From assembly GCF_028737195.1 (NCBI RefSeq), contig NZ_JAQZAJ010000006.1, positions 62,001-126,000 of the forward strand: DNA of 64,000 nt, in the 5' to 3' direction. Positions 62,365 to 64,000 of the stretch are shown in pieces. Made by a program: the position numbers and the translations under genes. The stretch comes from Pseudovibrio exalbescens. Its GTDB lineage: Bacteria; Pseudomonadota; Alphaproteobacteria; Rhizobiales; Stappiaceae. The notes below the pieces were generated by a model. That model saw only the letters and a list, made by a program, of their open reading frames with translations, did not search any database and was not told where the DNA came from. Positions within the stretch are counted from its first letter, which is position 1; each line of letters begins with the position of its first letter.

Positions 62365-63323
62365 GTGAACACAGGCCGTTACGCGTTACGCTTACAAAAA
62401 ACCGATCGAATTCAGGGCAATCTATTGAAAATCATCGACAACATTTCTGTCCTATTGGGAGATGAGTTGAAAGCAGGGTCTGAAGCCGGTGCAAAAATCC
62501 GAGTGGCGGCCAGTTGCTTCTCAATATTTGCATACGAAGCGCTACAGGATGAATTGGAAGGCGTCAAAGAACTGCAGTTTATCCTGACCGATCCAACGTT
62601 TATTCCGAACGAGGTTCTAGGACGTTCGAAGAAAGAGAAAAGGGAGTTTTTTATCCCGAAACAGCTTAGAGAAACTGCTCTCTATGGCACAGATTTCGAG
62701 ATTCATCTTCGGAACAAATTAACCCAGAAAGCCATTGCACGACAGTGTGCGGACTGGATCCGGAGGAAGGCCACCTTCAAATCCAATGCCACTGACGCCC
62801 CGATGCAGCAGTTCGCAACTATCGAAGCCCACAAAGGAAATAAGGTTTTCTCGCCTATCAGTGGCTTTTCAGCGGTCGATTTAGGCTACCAGCCAGGCAA
62901 CGCTGTTTCGAACTTCACCCATGCTTTCGAGGACGACCTTTCTACAAAGACCTATCTTTCATTGTTTGATCAGGTCTGGGCCAACCCCGCAAACGTTCAA
63001 GATGTGACGGATCAAGTCCTTCAACACATAGAAGCCGTTTACCAAGAGAATTCGCCACAACGAATTTATTTCCTGATCCTGTACAACATCTTCAGGGAAT
63101 TCCTTGAGGAAGTTGACGAGGATGTGCTGCCCAATGATCAGACGGGCTATCTGGATAGCCTCGTCTGGAACAAGCTGTTCAACTATCAACGCGATGCCGC
63201 CACTGGGGTCATCAACAAGCTGGAAAGCCATAACGGCTGCATCCTTGCGGACAGCGTCGGCTTGGGAAAAACTTTTACCGCCCTCGCAGTATCCATCTTA
63301 TGGAACAATAAGGAGGTGCTACG
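62365..63323 (+). pseudogene. SNF2/PLD-type helicase, truncated after motif I
   Basis: The first about 320 codons of a phospholipase-D-like plus SNF2-type helicase. The N-terminal part reads KIIDNISVLLGDELKAGSEA and AASCFSIFAYEALQDELEG, the middle YGTDFEIHLRNKLTQKAIAR, and motif I is GCILADSVGLGKTFTALAVS with the Walker lysine. Homology ends at about 63310-63323; what follows is sequence overlapping the quinone reductase gene on the other strand. More than half of the usual roughly 1000-residue protein is missing. Starts at GTG 62365 or TTG 62425. Such helicases are common in defence islands. Confidence 0.75.
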
Positions 63324-63350
63324 ATCTTCTATGTATCCACGCCGACCCGA

Positions 63351-63393
63351 CGATAGCGCCTCAATCTGGCAGTATCAGACTGAGGTGCTATCG
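63351..63393. repeat. inverted repeat at the helicase breakpoint
   Basis: CGATAGCGCCTCA (63351-63363) and TGAGGTGCTATCG (63381-63393) form a 13-bp stem with one G-U pair and a 17-base loop. A partial third copy, GAGGTGCTACGAT, lies at 63312-63324, exactly where the helicase homology stops. It may be a remnant of a recombination or insertion site, or a terminator for the minus-strand gene. Confidence 0.5.
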
Positions 63394-63450
63394 CACGTCA
63401 GAAACGGTGTTGTCTCTGGGTTGAGGACAGTCCGGTCGGTGTGTTCTCGG

Positions 63451-64000
63451 TCAACTGATGGCCGCCGCCTGAGCTTGATCCTCAGCAATTTGCTTCAACA
63501 GGCGCGCTTGCTTAATCTTGGGATCCAATTCTGGATCAAGAACATGAGAAAGCATTGCGGGTACCGAGGCGGCAAGATCTGTCTCTTCGGCAACGGCAAG
63601 GCCATTAAGCACAAAGGGACGCAAATATGTCATACCAGTGAGGTTCGCGGTTTGCTGGTATGGTTTCAGCAACTCGTCCATTGTGAATTGATTGTATCCG
63701 CCTGCGTGGTAGGATTCTGCCGGCCCACCCGTTGATACGAGTACCAAGCATTCACGGCCCTTAAGCTTGTCACCATTCGGGCCATAAGCGAAGCCATAGG
63801 ACAGGACCTGATCTATCCAAGCTTTCAGGACGGCAGGTGCTGAGTACCAATACCATGGAAACTGAAAGACGATGCGCTCGTGTGCCAACAGCAGGGTTTG
63901 TTCCGTCTCAACATCAAATTGCTGAGTTTCTCCGCCTATCGCAGTCAGATCTCTGGTGGTGGTATTTTCCTGTTCGCTTAATGCGACAAACCACAGTCGG
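63451..64000 (-). CDS. NAD(P)H:quinone oxidoreductase (partial, 5' end beyond window)
   Basis: The C-terminal about 180 residues of a flavodoxin-fold quinone reductase of the KefF/YwrO (general stress protein 14) type. HERIVFQFPWYWYSAPAVLK, WIDQVLSYGFAYGPNGDKLK and CLVLVSTGGPAESYHAGGYN are the FMN-site and dimer motifs. The frame stays open to the window edge (RDLTAIGGETQQFDVETEQT), so the start and the first about 25 residues lie to the right. The TTG at 63888 is not the real start. It reduces quinones or electrophiles with NAD(P)H. Confidence 0.85.
   Translation of the reverse strand, partial: RLWFVALSEQENTTTRDLTAIGGETQQFDVETEQTLLLAHERIVFQFPWYWYSAPAVLKAWIDQVLSYGFAYGPNGDKLKGRECLVLVSTGGPAESYHAGGYNQFTMDELLKPYQQTANLTGMTYLRPFVLNGLAVAEETDLAASVPAMLSHVLDPELDPKIKQARLLKQIAEDQAQAAAIS

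Noticed and set aside
62365-63735. A complete 456-residue helicase.
   Set aside because: Homology ends at about 63323; the remaining codons lie on the opposite strand of the quinone reductase gene and are not helicase-like.
1-64000. CRISPR arrays, rRNA or tRNA genes.
   Set aside because: No regularly spaced direct repeats with unique spacers and no tRNA or rRNA signature were seen anywhere; the only periodic array is the 10-bp phased set beside oriT.

Overview
The window looks like a marine alphaproteobacterium, probably a replicon with plasmid or chromid character. Supporting this are a complete proteorhodopsin/retinal operon, Tat-exported and alphaproteobacterial-type proteins, and an IncP-like conjugation remnant (traK-traL-traM, virB2/virB3) beside a recognisable oriT nick site. 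The genus cannot be fixed from sequence alone.

Layout. 1-3.9 kb: an alpha/beta hydrolase, a SnoaL-like protein, a class III nucleotide cyclase, a hemerythrin and a Tat-exported rubredoxin. 4.2-10.4 kb: a tightly coupled operon for a proton-pumping rhodopsin of the blue-tuned type and its chromophore, in the order PR-crtE-crtI-crtB-crtY-blh (GGPP to phytoene to lycopene to beta-carotene to retinal). 10.6-12.4 kb: a lipoprotein and a periplasmic cupin, each followed by a good terminator. 12.4-30.6 kb: an AT-richer island bounded by broken insertion sequences. It carries surface-polysaccharide genes (wecB, wecC, several glycosyltransferases and a heparinase-like/FkbM methyltransferase fusion), then a graveyard of IS5, IS3, IS30 and IS3 remnants and a fragment of a homocysteine methyltransferase gene.

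31.4-52.4 kb is the most interesting part: a co-directional ribosomally templated peptide cluster. It holds a 64-residue, extremely acidic precursor peptide, a flavin reductase-like protein, an MFS exporter, an M3 metallopeptidase, four short LanB-like proteins without room for an elimination domain, two TPR proteins with a degenerate ATPase-like N-terminus, a FAD-dependent amine/amino-acid oxidase-like protein, and a B12-radical-SAM-like protein that has lost its CxxxCxxC cluster ligands. The precursor has no Cys or Trp anywhere and no Ser or Thr in its C-terminal half, so classical lanthionine chemistry is not possible. The set fits a PEARL ('pearlin') pathway, in which amino acids are added from aminoacyl-tRNA to the C-terminus of a scaffold peptide, oxidised there, cut off and exported. 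The product cannot be read from sequence; four PEARL-like proteins plus flavoenzymes recall the pyrroloiminoquinone (ammosamide/lymphostin) clusters.

52.5-64 kb: an orphan exported protein, a McrBC type IV restriction system, an HNH nuclease, decayed conjugation genes, an oriT with a perfect 20-bp palindrome and a nick sequence like those of RK2 and T-DNA borders, next to about 10-bp phased repeats, a truncated SNF2-type helicase, and the 3' part of a quinone reductase gene that runs off the right edge.
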